DNA from: Onchidella celtica
Taxonomy: Eukaryota > Mollusca > Gastropoda > Systellommatophora > Onchidiidae
Length of the DNA: 64,000 nucleotides
Assembly (NCBI GenBank): GCA_963931925.1
Contig: OZ007581.1
Location: forward strand, 14,433,822 to 14,497,821
Reading direction: 5' to 3'
Position numbers and translations under genes: made by a program. Positions 12,343 to 23,417 of the stretch are shown here, one piece after another. How positions within the stretch are numbered: position 1 is the stretch's first letter; each line of letters starts with the position of its first letter. The notes beneath the pieces are model-generated. The model made no database searches. It was given only the letters and a program-made list of their open reading frames with translations, and was not told where the DNA came from.

Positions 12343-13142
12343 TACAACGAAAATACCATGTAGAACAATGGAAATAAGTAATTAAGTAATTTACCAACAT
12401 TGGACTGGCTAACATGTCTAAAATATTGCAGTTATCTCCCTTATCTCTCCACTGGCCATAAGCCTCCGTTGTCATTAATTTGAAGTTTACATTGCTTTCA
12501 TTTGTACCTGTATTTTTTTGTTGTTGTTTTTTGTGTTTATGTGTGTTGGAGTTTATTTATTCAGGAAATCGCACCTTAAGAGTAAAAGTATTATGTATTG
12601 CAACACGACAAATAATGCTACATTACAATTCAGCAACAAACGTGTGTTGTTTGCATCGTACCCCGCGACCAGTATGAACCAGTTGAAGCATCACCTCGCG
12701 CGCGCTTACGTTCGTTCACAAACTCTCTATTGAACTGTGACCAAGGCCTACTAGATAGACTAGTGGGCCTTGACTGTGACCCGTCTTTCCCACTGCATGC
12801 CCCATCAGTAGGCCTAATATCAGGACTTCAAAAGCGAAGACTGTGTAGTAGTACATGTAGTAGGATTGGTAACAAGCACAGACTGTGGCGCCTAGTGATG
12901 TTCCGTCTGTTAGCTGGATTTAGTTAGAGGTGGGGAGTGGGGGTTAAATTTACGTTGGCGCTATAACGAGCAAGATTTGCTATACTCAAGTTATGAATGT
13001 AGCAGTCAGACCGTTGGCGGGTGGCGGTACAATGAGATTTTTAGTCACTTTGTATAGGTGCCAGATCCGTACCACGAGGAAAAGCTGGCGGTATGCGGGA
13101 ATGGCGGTATAACGGGTGGCGGTATAGCGAGGTTTTACTGTA

Positions 13143-14127
13143 TGTATACATCTGCCTGTGACATTGAGTCAAGGCACTTGCCAGTTTGTGCACAATATAT
13201 ACATATTCATCCTGACTTTGAGCCATTGGAAGCAGTGACCACAGTTTGAGAGAAGTTGTGCAGGCAATTAGGGCCTGAAACAGGTAAGTATAGTGTGCAA
13301 GATATGCAAACTAAGGTCTCTGGCTCAATTAAGATTTATTTTAGTCCTTCCCTAATGTTGAATTAAATGATCAGTGTGACATGTGAGATGAAAAAATCCT
13401 TGGTCCTTACATTTGGGCTCTGCTGCATAATCAAAGTTGGGAGGGAGAGGGGAGGTTTCTATTCAGTCTGTAGACAATGGCTGTGTACATGTTTATAGTT
13501 TCTTTCATTTAAAGTTTCAGTTTGCTTTATTTAGTACATTCTGCCATAGTCTACCTGTAATCTAAGTTTTTTTTGTTTTTTTTTTGGGGGGGGGGGCAGA
13601 AGAGGAGGGGTTTTTTACTTGTAGACAATGACCCTGTGATAATTTTCTTTTGTTCAAATTTCTTAGCGTTTCAGTTTGTTGTGTTTAGTACATTCTGCAG
13701 TTCAAGCAACTGAGGTGTGCTTGCTTGGTTATTTTCTTCAGACTAATCTTGGCAATTTGGTGGGCATAATTATGCTTTATTACTCTGTCATTAACAGTTT
13801 ACACCCTTAATATGAGTGCACACTATCTAATTTAGTCAGATGTTTTTTTGTGTTTTTTTTTTTTGTGTGTTCAATATGGGACTGATAGAATGTGTAAGTT
13901 AAAATGTGAGAGTGTGTGACAATGGGTGTTGAAACATCCTTCTCTTAGAAAAGCAGTGAATTACATCCTAGTATTGAATACTTCCTGTATTACTTTGTGT
14001 TGAGAATTAAATTTTTAAAAAGCATGGAAATTGTTGGTTTTTGTATTTTGATTTCCCATGGGAGAGATGAGATGAGAGATTTGTTCATTTGGTTGAAAGC
14101 TGGAGTAAATTGTTACAGAAAAATCGT

Positions 14128-14130
<3 letters not shown>
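13143..14130. other. Intergenic, no gene seen
   Basis: No coding signal. A GT/T-rich stretch with poly-T/poly-G runs occurs near 13567-13600 and again near 13845-13865. A pair of similar segments (TTTCAGTTTGYTTTATTTAGTACATT at 13515 and a variant near 13670) hints at a small local duplication. Confidence 0.35.
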
Positions 14131-14158
<28 letters not shown>

Positions 14159-14196
14159 CTCTCTCACTCTCTCACTCTCTCTCTCTCTCTCACACA
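14129..14196. repeat. CT microsatellite
   Basis: Interrupted (CT)n run followed by CACACACC. Simple repeat with no gene content. Confidence 0.95.
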
Positions 14197-14299
14197 CCAC
14201 ATATATACTTTATATTGACCAAGATGTTTAGCACTTAGTTGTACCCGAGACACAAAATACTGAGACGAAACATTTTTTCATAATATTCCGTCCATCGAC

Positions 14300-14599
14300 T
14301 TGCGCACGTCATTGATGTCAACAATGCAACAATTTGAGCCACACCCCTTCATAATTGAACACAAACGTAGTAGCCTACTCGCCATATTTATACCTGCAAT
14401 TTGTGGACTTCTACTTTTAGTGGGAGAAGCAATGGTTTGTTTCGGTATTCTATGTCTCGGGTTGTACGTCCTAAAAAATCTATTTGATAGGTGCAGGATA
14501 CAACCATTCATCAAAATGTGGGAGGCGGGGGAGGTTATTTCTGACAAGATTTCACATTCAAATAATATTACCGTAGTACACACAAAAAAAGTACAATGA
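14300..14599 (+). CDS. Uncharacterised small membrane-protein-like ORF
   Basis: An open frame of 99 codons. Two adjoining hydrophobic stretches (about residues 25-40 and 44-58, containing AIFIPAICGLLLLVGEA and GILCLGLYVL) would form one or two membrane helices, followed by a basic turn (KNLFDRCR) and a polar tail. I recognise no family. It lies between two repeats, has no visible splice context, and a 101-codon frame runs opposite. A chance frame is as likely as a real exon. Confidence 0.2.
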   Translation: MRTSLMSTMQQFEPHPFIIEHKRSSLLAIFIPAICGLLLLVGEAMVCFGILCLGLYVLKNLFDRCRIQPFIKMWEAGEVISDKISHSNNITVVHTKKVQ

Positions 14600-14893
14600 A
14601 GGCAAGAAGTGTAAAAAAAAAAAAATTAACAAATTGTAAAACTTATGTAAAGTCAAAAACGACATAATTATACATTATACTTCATCACCATTGTGGAGGG
14701 TTGGTAGTCATGGTTACTTTCAAGGGAAACAATCCATACTTATACAATATAAAAACTGAGAAATTAATTGGTTGCTGCCCTTACCTCACCCACACATTAA
14801 ATTTCATCGAAATATCAATAGACAGCATTTTTCGTAGGGGAAAAAAAATTCCCCAGAGTTATTTCCACTGTAGCTGACGAAAAAAAAAAAAAC

Positions 14894-15352
14894 TCCGTGG
14901 ACAAGGTGGTCTAGAGGCAAGGTGCTCGCCTCTCATGCCAAGGGTCCCGGGTTCTAAACCCGGGCAGTGCAGGCATGCTGGAAAGTGGATTTTTCTCATA
15001 TTTTCAAGTCCCTGGTCCTATTGGGGGGTAGGATCGAGTAGTTCTTGGAAATTGGATTTTTCTCATATTTTCAAGTCCCTGGTCCTATTGGGGGGTAGGA
15101 TCGAGTACCTAGTCTTCTCGGATAAGGACGAAAAAAATTCGGAGGGCCCGTGTGCACGTTGCGCACGTTAGAGATACCTTGGCAGTTGGAAATCGTAAAG
15201 AGCAGGCCGAAAGACCGCTGCCCGGGCAAAATTGAAATTAATAGATTAAAATTTATCCATATCATCTCCCCCCCCCGCCAGAACAAGAAATAATAAAACA
15301 AGTAAAGTGAGGTGTAAATGCCAAGGGCAGCGAACCTCCTAAAATAAAGACC
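14894..15352 (+). mobile_element. tRNA-derived SINE with internal duplication (copy 2)
   Basis: Head with A box (TGGTCTAGAGG) and a good B box (GGTTCTAAACCC). The body segment 14981-15047 is tandemly repeated at 15048-15114, both containing TTTTCTCATATTTTCAAGTC and TAGGATCGAGTA. It then continues through TTCTCGGATAAGGACGAAAA and a conserved GGCAGTTGGAAATCG block, and ends in the tail GCCAAGGGCAGCGA plus AAAATAAAGACCT. The tail is shared with copy 4 but not with copy 3. Confidence 0.8.
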
Positions 15353-15990
15353 TCAAATCAAAAAAAAAACTCCACACAATATTGTGGAGTGCGTGTGTAT
15401 GTTGTTGTTGTTGGGGGGGGGGGGATGGAGGAGGGATATTGACTTCTGAGGACACTTAAGTGATAAAAATTATTTCCTGCGGGAATGTGACTTCAGCTGT
15501 TTGCGTGTTTATTGAGTATTTCACTGTGACGAAGTATTTTGGTTCCCCATAGTAGACGTTCCCCCCGGAACAAGTACTTCATGGGTCACGCTTCGTGGCA
15601 GCTGTGAAGTATTTGTTCCCCCCTTTATTTTGGCCAAAAAAAAAATGTTCGACAATCTGTAACAATTACTGTAGGTAAGAAATTCTGGCCCAGTGAATAA
15701 TCTCCTTTAAAATCTGTAAATTAACCATAATAACTGCATGTAGTTAGGTTCGATACTTTTTTCTTGTCATGTAATACTAATAGGACTGCCAGTCTCGACA
15801 GTGTAATTGATGCTGTTGGTAATTTCCTCATTTCCGAACAGAAAAAACAAAAATTTTTTAATAAAACAGAACTTAACCACCGAACATGTGACCATTCTTA
15901 GACAGTTTCTTACCACCCTTCTCTCCTCTGGCAGCAATGACAAAACAACGATATCAACAACAACGACAACCGCAAGTAATACTACTTCTA
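15353..15990. other. Intergenic, no gene seen
   Basis: Contains poly-A and poly-G runs (near 15360 and 15413-15424) and no supported frame. Confidence 0.4.
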
Positions 15991-15995
15991 CATCA

Positions 15996-16039
<44 letters not shown>

Positions 16040-16095
16040 GCTCTCTCTCTTTCACTCTCTGTCTCTCATTCTCTATCTCTTTCTCTCTCTCATAC
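15996..16095. repeat. CT microsatellite
   Basis: About 100 bases of (CT)n with a few interruptions. It inflates the Ser/Leu end of a short + strand frame. Confidence 0.95.
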
Positions 16096-16324
16096 ACACA
16101 TGTATTTACTATTTAACGACAGTTAATGACCTTGGTTTCACGAACTTCATACTAAAACAAAATACCATTCATTTCAACCGCTCAGATGACACGTGTCAAA
16201 AGTAGGCAGCTGGACTATTACCATCGTCTAGGGGTGGTGTGTTAGCAAACAGCGATTAATTAAGAAAACTTGAAAATTGCACCCCATCATCAAATGTGTT
16301 AAAATTGAAATGGATTCGTCCTGT

Positions 16325-16567
16325 TTACGGGTATAAAAACTCAGATTTTGTGCGTGATCTCACTGATCTGATCAGTGTCTGATTTACACTGCGAAGTATT
16401 TCTTTGATTCCAGCATCCTGCAGGGGCATGGCTAAGAATGAGTCCAGCCTCATTTTTAACACTGTTGTATTTCCACTGGAAGACACATCTTCTGCTCCAA
16501 TACCAAATGGAAAGGTGTGTCTTTCAAAAATACCTGTCGATTTGATCTGCACGATGTCAGGATCCAT
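16325..16567 (-). CDS. Uncharacterised ORF (80 codons)
   Basis: Begins at an ATG in a good translation context (GCTGCCATGGATCC) and reads MDPDIVQIKSTGIFERHTFPF... with balanced amino-acid use. No domain is recognised. It may be an isolated exon or a chance frame; a 69-codon frame overlaps it on the other strand. Nothing around it (microsatellite to one side, SINE to the other) supports a function. Confidence 0.2.
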   Translation of the reverse strand: MDPDIVQIKSTGIFERHTFPFGIGAEDVSSSGNTTVLKMRLDSFLAMPLQDAGIKEILRSVNQTLIRSVRSRTKSEFLYP

Positions 16568-16613
16568 GGCAGCGAGATATCATAATAATTTCATTCGCCA
16601 CTTTGGCTGCTGA

Positions 16614-17678
16614 TAACAAAGAAAAGCAGTTAAAGTTAAATGGAATTGAGCCTCGAGAACACTGGAAACTGTTGAAAGCATAACAAAAGCAAAAGGAGCT
16701 TTTCGACTGCAGACATCACATTCCAATATACGCAGTTGAAGACAAAGTCATGTATGGAAAATAATTGTAGACAAGACACGCGGAGGCAAATAAGGCAAAC
16801 TCCAAAATGGTTTTGACCAAGAACAGTTAAAAATGCGCTCGGCATAGGCACACACAAGCTTTGTGGTCAATATTCAATGCTTCAGATCTAAAGCCCATCG
16901 TCGAAACGGTGCATCTGCCCCTGAGGAAGAGAAATACTGCTGACACGAGCTGATGTGATGATCACGACAGTCTCAACTTCCCAATGTCAAAATTGGGCAA
17001 AAAGAAAAAGTTTTATGTAGCGAAACCATGTGTTAGAAATAAAACCCAAACGATACAACGCAAACTAAAGAGAAGACAGCAAATACACAAAATTTTCGGC
17101 TTTCGCCTTTTCCAAGTGAAAAAAACCCAAAACAACAATCGAACAATAAAAGATTTCAACAGGAAATGCATAGAATCGAAGCGAAACAGGATAATGTTAA
17201 TTGCTTAGCTGCGAGTTCTTGCTTCGTTAGCAGCACCAAAGCACGTCCGTCTGCCAAATGTATGGAAGCTTCGATACGTTTTTATGATATTTCTCAACTT
17301 CCCAAGTATGGTGTGAGCTTTACACCCCCCCCCCCCCTTTTCAAATGGCATAAAGAACATGCTTTTCTCTTCACATCATTTTATCATCTGTTCCTGAGGG
17401 CCATGCGACCAATGACATTCTCTACCTTTTCTGGTTCAGCTAGGACCAGGTCTATGACACCCGACAGGAACTGACCATTCCGAGCTATCTCATTCTATTT
17501 GTCTTTTTATCTTCACAGACAAACACATATTCATACACACCCAGACACACATATATAAGAATTATAGGTAAATCTTACGATAAAAGCAACAAATACAAAA
17601 AATAGCATGCACATGTATCCTACACAATAAAAGTGAAGTTCAATTCTTCCTCCGTCGAAATTTCCTCTGTCCCTTCTG
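16614..17678. other. Intergenic, no gene seen
   Basis: Unrecognised AT-rich sequence with a short basic frame at 16984-17208 (Lys/Arg/Asn-rich, probably chance) and a C12 run near 17325-17337. Confidence 0.35.
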
Positions 17679-18061
17679 AGGACACGGTGGTCTAGAGGCA
17701 AGGTACTCGCCTCTCATGCCGAAGGTATCGAGTTTGAATCCCCGTCGTACAGGCATGTTGGAATTTTGGGATTTTTGTCAAATTTTGCTGTCCCTGATCA
17801 TAGGATCGAGCGCCTAGTCTTCTCGGATAAGGACGAAAAACCAGTAGAGCCCGCGTGCACGTTGCTCATGTGAAAGATTTTTTGGCAGTTGGAAGTCGAG
17901 AAGAGCAGGCCGAACAGTCCCCTGTCCTGGCAAAATGAAATAAAATTTATCCCCCCCCCCTCCGAAAAAAAAAAAAAAACGCCGCCCGTCGCTGCACTGT
18001 GGCGACGACGAGTCCGTTCCAGTTGTAACTGGGCTGCAATGACTGACACAAAGGCAAATAT
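17679..18061 (+). mobile_element. tRNA-derived SINE with alternative 3' tail (copy 3)
   Basis: Shares the pol III head and body with the other copies. Its 3' end is different: poly-C, poly-A, then a GC-rich block (GTCGCTGCACTGTGGCGACG) ending ACACAAAGGCAAAT. The same tail occurs reversed at 39887-40029. The B box is degenerate (GTTTGAATCCC). Confidence 0.8.
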
Positions 18062-19158
18062 TCCAAATGTGATTACAGAAGTGTACAAAAATACAATAAT
18101 ACGCACAAAAAAATATATACTATATACTAACCCCTTCATCACAAAGGCTCATTGAGCGTCGAGCCGATGTACCGCGCGTGTTTGAAAATAACTCACAGGG
18201 AAAGTCAAATAAATGAGGTTTAATTCAGTGTATTTTTCATTGTGTTTTGAGTTGAAATTTCTTTGAAAATCATTAGCTGGAAACTTCGTTGACCGAGAAA
18301 CCGGCGGAGAGACCAGTAGACCAGGATAAAAATTGTACGCAAAAAAAATCCCAGCCCTTGTACTACAGCGTCCCTTTAGAAGTCCCTCCCGACAACCTTT
18401 GAGAAATCGAGGATTGAAATTTCATGTGAGCATGGCTTTAAGAGCAAAGTTTTTTCTTTTTCTTTTTAGTAATACTTGCAAAGTGCACATCGAATCTGCT
18501 TGACATTTTGGTACGCAAAATGGAGAAGGCCCGTAGAAGTAGTGTGTAGTGTGTAAGTCAGTTCCGCCAGAAAGTAGAGATGGAACCTTGTCATTCTAAG
18601 GAGACAACATGTAGAAAGGCGTGCCAGCTTGCGGAATGTCAAGGACGACCAATACACTCTTACAATGAATGGCTGTTGAACCGACCACATTTTTTTTTAC
18701 GTTTGTGGCCAGGGCCGGTTTAAGACGTTTAGAGGCCTTAAGCACTTAAAAGATTTTGGTGTCCCCATGCACTGTATAATTATGTATTTCAAAATATAAA
18801 CAAAAATAAGCCATAAAATAAAATGTTATTTTTCTAAATGAAAATTTCTGATACATTCAAAATACAAAAAGGGAGTCTTATACGCCAGCAAATACATTAT
18901 CTTTCCATTTATCGTGTGGGGGCCTTTTGTGGACCCTGGTTCAGCTGCAGCATTTGCAGTTTTGCCCCATTTGGTCCATGGTAAATCTGGCAATGAAAGA
19001 AACATTTCTCTGGTGCTTCCCTTCCTTTGATGGCCTGCGCACTTGCTTATTTTGCTTTAATTAATCCAGCCCTGAAGTATTCAATCAATACATTCTTCCA
19101 GCGATTACATAACATGGTTGTCAAACATGGCCGATCACAAAACAGCTCACAAATAAAC
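18062..19158. other. Intergenic, no gene seen
   Basis: No supported coding frame. The only long frame (18466-18690, minus) matches nothing recognisable. Confidence 0.35.
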
Positions 19159-19527
19159 TAAGAACTACCCGGAGGGCAATGGAAAGAAAAATATTTAACA
19201 TCACATGGCGAGATAGAATCCCCCATGCTGACATACGCAAACAAACAAAACTAAAAGACATAGTGGAATTCATGCCACAACAAAAGTGGAATTGGGCCTA
19301 ACACGTGAGGAGGATGAATGACAATAAGTGGACAAAACGCTGGGCTGAATGGCAGTCAAGGACAGGAAAAAATAACAAGAGGACGACCTGGAAGAAGATG
19401 GAAGGATAACATTACAAGAGGGAGGAACAACATGGATAAGGAAAACAACAGACAGAAGAGAATGGAGAGTATTGCTGGAGGGCTACATCCTGCAGTGGGT
19501 GAACAACGCCTGGCTGAAAGGTGAAAG
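19159..19527 (+). pseudogene. Decayed LINE reverse-transcriptase C-terminal tail
   Basis: Translation in shifting frames gives RTTRRAMERKIFNITWRDRI, then KWNWA-stop-HVRRM, then a WTKRWAEW block, then GRPGRRWKDN and GLHPAVGEQR. This order is typical of the region after the RT domain in animal non-LTR retrotransposons with a C-terminal CCHC-like or RW-rich tail. There is no EN or RT core upstream, so it is a 5'-truncated, decayed insertion. Confidence 0.7.
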
Positions 19528-19974
19528 GTTAATCCAGCCCTGCATCAAGTAGTAAAAAGAAAGAGTGTTTCCATGTGTAGGGAACCTGCACCTGCTTCCC
19601 GGTGAAAATGAAAATATTCTTTCCATTCCACTATTTGAACGGTTTTTGACGTGTCCATGCCCGTTTCCGTGGCGCTCCCAGACACAAGAAAACACCCTTT
19701 CCTTTTACTGTTTGATGGATTTTTATGTTTCCATTTAAGTGCACACGAAGACGCAGCTTTTAGATGTTTTCAAATACATATATTACGGAGAAAACTGGGA
19801 GATGCTATTTTGGAATTTACTGTAGATTTGACCAATTTTACTTGTTTTTCGATAGAGCTTTGCAATAGGCGTTCGTTACCGTCAGTGCGTCGTACTAATA
19901 TAATATCGGTGTTTGTAGCAAAAGAGGGGTTCCGTGTTGTAGACTTCGCTTCCGGTTGATAGATTTCGTTGAAA

Positions 19975-22900
19975 ATGGCTATGTCCGACTACGGTTCTAA
20001 GACGCTCACCCAGCTAAAAGAAGAATGCCGGAAAAGATGCATCAAAATAAGTGGGAAAAAGGCAGAATTGGTATCGAGGTAAGTAACTTTAATATTTTAA
20101 ACTAACGAATCTATAATGAATCGGGCGTATTTTGCAATATGCCGCTATAGATACATCTAGCTAGCAGTCGCCAGTAGTAGCAATCATGATCTACATCTAC
20201 AAGATAGATCTAGACTCTAGATCTAGTAATAGTAGTTTTTGTTTACAGTTTACGATTAAAATCACATATATATATAGATCTAGGTCTAATTATTATTAAC
20301 TTCCTGCAGTTATCATGAATATAATGGTAGACTAGGATCTAGTTCTAGCTGCATGAGATTCAATGGTGAATGAATTCAATGAGTCATAAATTTAGAAAAA
20401 GACCTCTGTGTTAATGGGAGGACTTCTGAATGCATTCCATAGCTCGACAAGTGCATAGGCATTGTCAGATTGATATGTAAGGACGTGAGGGTCTAGTCAG
20501 TTTGTACCATCGAGGCCATAGGCCGATGTTCGTCTGGGCAGTAGTCAGATTGACATATCAGGGAAAGCTGCCGGGGTAACATAACTATTATTTTCACTCG
20601 GGCTTTGGAACGCATTCGGAAGTCCTTCCGTGTTAATAAAGGTACTTAAATTTTATCGAAGATATTGTAGTTTTCTAGTCTGAGTGTCAGAAAATGCATA
20701 TTTAGACAGTGTAACAAGACATATAAATTGACAAGACCTGTTAAAAATATTACTCTTGAAGTGAACACCATGTTGAACTGTTTTATCTCACATCTATCCA
20801 CTTGACATTAAACTAAAAAGCCAAATCACAAATGCCAAATGATGCTATTGCATTTTCTAAGTTTAAAAAAAAAAAGTTAAGCCTTTCCTGATTTATTTTC
20901 AGGCTGGAGTTCTTTGACAAATGTCATATAGGGAAAAGCAGTGACCAAAAAGTGGACTATGTTATGGCTGTCCCAAGCAGAGGTTCATACAAAGATATTC
21001 ACACTGATGTCATTCTGCCTCCTGTTACTGCAGAATCAGTGAAGGCATACCTGTCAGCCATGCATTTAACAGTAAAACAGAGTGATCGGGAGCTGTATGA
21101 GGAGAGACATATTTTATTTTTACATTCATCAGAACTGCTGCCTCCCCTCACATACATTTATGCACAAGTGAGAGCCAGCAAGAAAGTGAAAGTGAGATAC
21201 TTTGTTGATATTTCACTGGGAAAAGTAGGAACCATAGAACAGTGCCAGTGCGAGTGCAGCATTGGCATGGGACCAAATGCTGCATGCAAGCATGTTGTTA
21301 TGGTCCTCCTAGGCCTGGTTGACCATCACAACAAGTTACCGATCATTACGTATGAAACATGTACACAGAGGCTACAAACTTTTCATCAACCCAAGCCACA
21401 CACGGGTTCACCAATAAAAGCAAAAAGTCTCGACGTTAAGGTGAAAATGCATATCGATGATCCAAGGCCACAAGAATGTCAGAACGTCACATCGTATGCT
21501 TCACACTTCAGAAATGTCGTCATGGCTGACAAAAGTGCCAGCAGCATGCCAATTTTTCAACTGTATGCTCCTGCCAACACCAGAGCAGTGGCCATGGATC
21601 ACACGTATTCAGCTCTTGGCATAGAAGAACACTTTCTGAGGCAGCTGGGACTCATAACCATGAGTGAATCCCAACGCAAGGTAAGTGCTGAGCCTTGAAG
21701 TTCACTGTTCAGTTTTGCTAAACATTATTGCTGGGCAGTTGAATTATCTCCTTCTGTAACTCCGGATTTCCCCCGTCAGATATAATTTGTGAAAATGGAC
21801 TAAATGTAGTATCAGAATTTTCTATTAATATTATTAGGCATTTGACAGATTAAGATTAATTTAAAAATAATCACTGTTCACAAGGTAATTATATGCATGG
21901 GTTTGATGAAAAGCCAGTGTTTCATATGATTTCTACTGAAAATACTGTGATTAGATCAGACCTATGAATTCAGAACTTGATCATAAATTTATGGTAATGG
22001 TAAGCAGTTGATGATATAAATATTTATTGTTCAGTAATTTTATTTTCCACACAGACATTAAATATGGCAACTCTGCACCAGGCAGGCTCATCAAAGTGGC
22101 TTGCAGAAAGGAGGATAAGGCTAACTGCATCACAGTTTGGACAGATCTGCAAGGCCAGAGACAAGAACAAGGTAGGCTTATTATTAATGAACTGCAGTTT
22201 ATTTTTGTGCATCAGACTGTTGTTAAATTACCACCTCAATGAAAACTTTATAAAATTATGTTATCCAAATTTTTGAGATCTAATCCATCTTGTTGCCAGT
22301 TCATAGGAAAAAAAATAGGGAAGGTTTCCAATATTTAGTATTAATAAGCCTCTATAAATAACTGTGTCAGTCTTTTAAAAATAACTGATAGCTGACATTG
22401 ACATGTTAAATTATTGTCTTTTTTATTTGGAGATTTTGGGAGTATAATTCAGTACTATATATATATAATAAGTTTCATGTTCAATTGATCTCACATCCCA
22501 CAGTGCTTTTGGCAATATAACACTAACTCGACTAACAATAATACATGCAGGTTTTTTTTATTTTTTTTTACTTTTCTAATGACTGCATTTTTATTGTTTT
22601 TGCAGCACTTGGATTTAATAATGCCTGTAACGTCTCTGTGCACTTACAGTAAAATAAATGGAAGGCTTCATCTTTAAATATCTTTTACTTTTAGCACCCA
22701 AACAACCAACACCAGTTAGGATGCAAGCGATTATATATGTTTTTTTTTTTTTTTCCTGGGCTCATGTCCTCTGATCTTTTGTTGATAATCTATCTGAAAT
22801 AGAGGCTTCAACTGTTCGAACCATTCAATTCACACAATTGGCTTGGTAACACAGAAGTCTGCTAATGAGTTTATGCATTTTTGTTTTCATTTTGACAGAT

Positions 22901-23417
22901 TTCACAGGGACTTCTGAATCCTCTGGACTTGAGTCATCTGCCTGCAATAGCACATGGGAAGAAATACGAACATGTTGCAATTAAGCAGTTTATGGAACTG
23001 ACCAGATGCACGGTTGAAAAGTCAGGTCTACAAGTGCACAAAGTTTTTCCATTCATCGGTGCATCACCAGATGGTTTAATAATTGATAGTGACCATAAAA
23101 GCGTTGTAGAGGTTAAGTGTCCCTATGCAAGTAGGGATAGGAGTATTTGTGCTGAGACAGTGCCCTATCTGAAACAGACCGAACAGGGTCTGGAATTATG
23201 TTCTAATCATAATCATTTTTTCCAGATTCAAGGACAGATGGCATGCTGTGAAGCAAATAAATGTTATTTTGTCATTTACACCTTGAATGACTTAAAAGTC
23301 ATTGAAGTGAAAAGAAATGATGAATTTATAAAGAAAATGTTGGATGAATTGATATCCTTCTTCAATGACTACTTCAAAACTTCCCTCTTGGATAAATTTT
23401 TATACAAAGACTGTTAG
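19975..23417 (+). CDS. SAP-SWIM-YqaJ nuclease, four exons, intact
   Basis: Exons 19975-20078, 20903-21680, 22055-22171 and 22899-23417 have GT/AG borders and join in frame to 505 residues ending at a TAG. Residues about 10-37 form a SAP DNA-binding motif (LTQLKEECRKRCIKISGKKA). A SWIM zinc motif follows with C151, C153, C163 and H165. Residues about 300-470 are a YqaJ/lambda-exonuclease-type nuclease: the entry motif WLAERRIRLTASQFG, then E357 (GKKYEH), D391 (ASPDG) and E404-x-K406 (VVEVKCP), the metal-binding residues of the fold. The start ATG (AAAATGG) lies 40 bases inside the left inverted repeat. A transposon accessory nuclease is inferred from the facing transposase gene; a domesticated host gene is the alternative. 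The SAP exon is cleanly separate, so it could have been added later. Confidence 0.85.
20160..20345. repeat. Cluster of TAGATCTA-type palindromes
   Basis: Intron 1 of the nuclease gene contains repeated AGATCTAG/TCTAGATC units. Similar clusters occur at 26955-27165, 28315-28425 and 28640-28674. Confidence 0.6.

Larger units (their letters stand above)
9765..13140. mobile_element. Outer pogo-like element (interrupted)
   Basis: The left end reads CAGTAAAACCTCGTTATACC and the right end in reverse reads CAGTAAAACCTCGCTATACC, so the TIRs differ at one base in twenty. Each end is bordered by TA (9763-9764 and 13141-13142), the target duplication of Tc1/mariner/pogo elements. Subterminal copies of GGCGGTATAACG or close variants occur near both ends. 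Without the inserted element at 9835-12342 it is about 870 bp, with no transposase frame, so it is a nonautonomous pogo-type element. Such repeats often serve as transposase-binding sites; that role is inferred here. Confidence 0.85.

Noticed and set aside
12480-12927. Short + strand frames in the right part of the outer pogo-like element
   Set aside because: No domain, and they lie in the non-coding part of a nonautonomous element.
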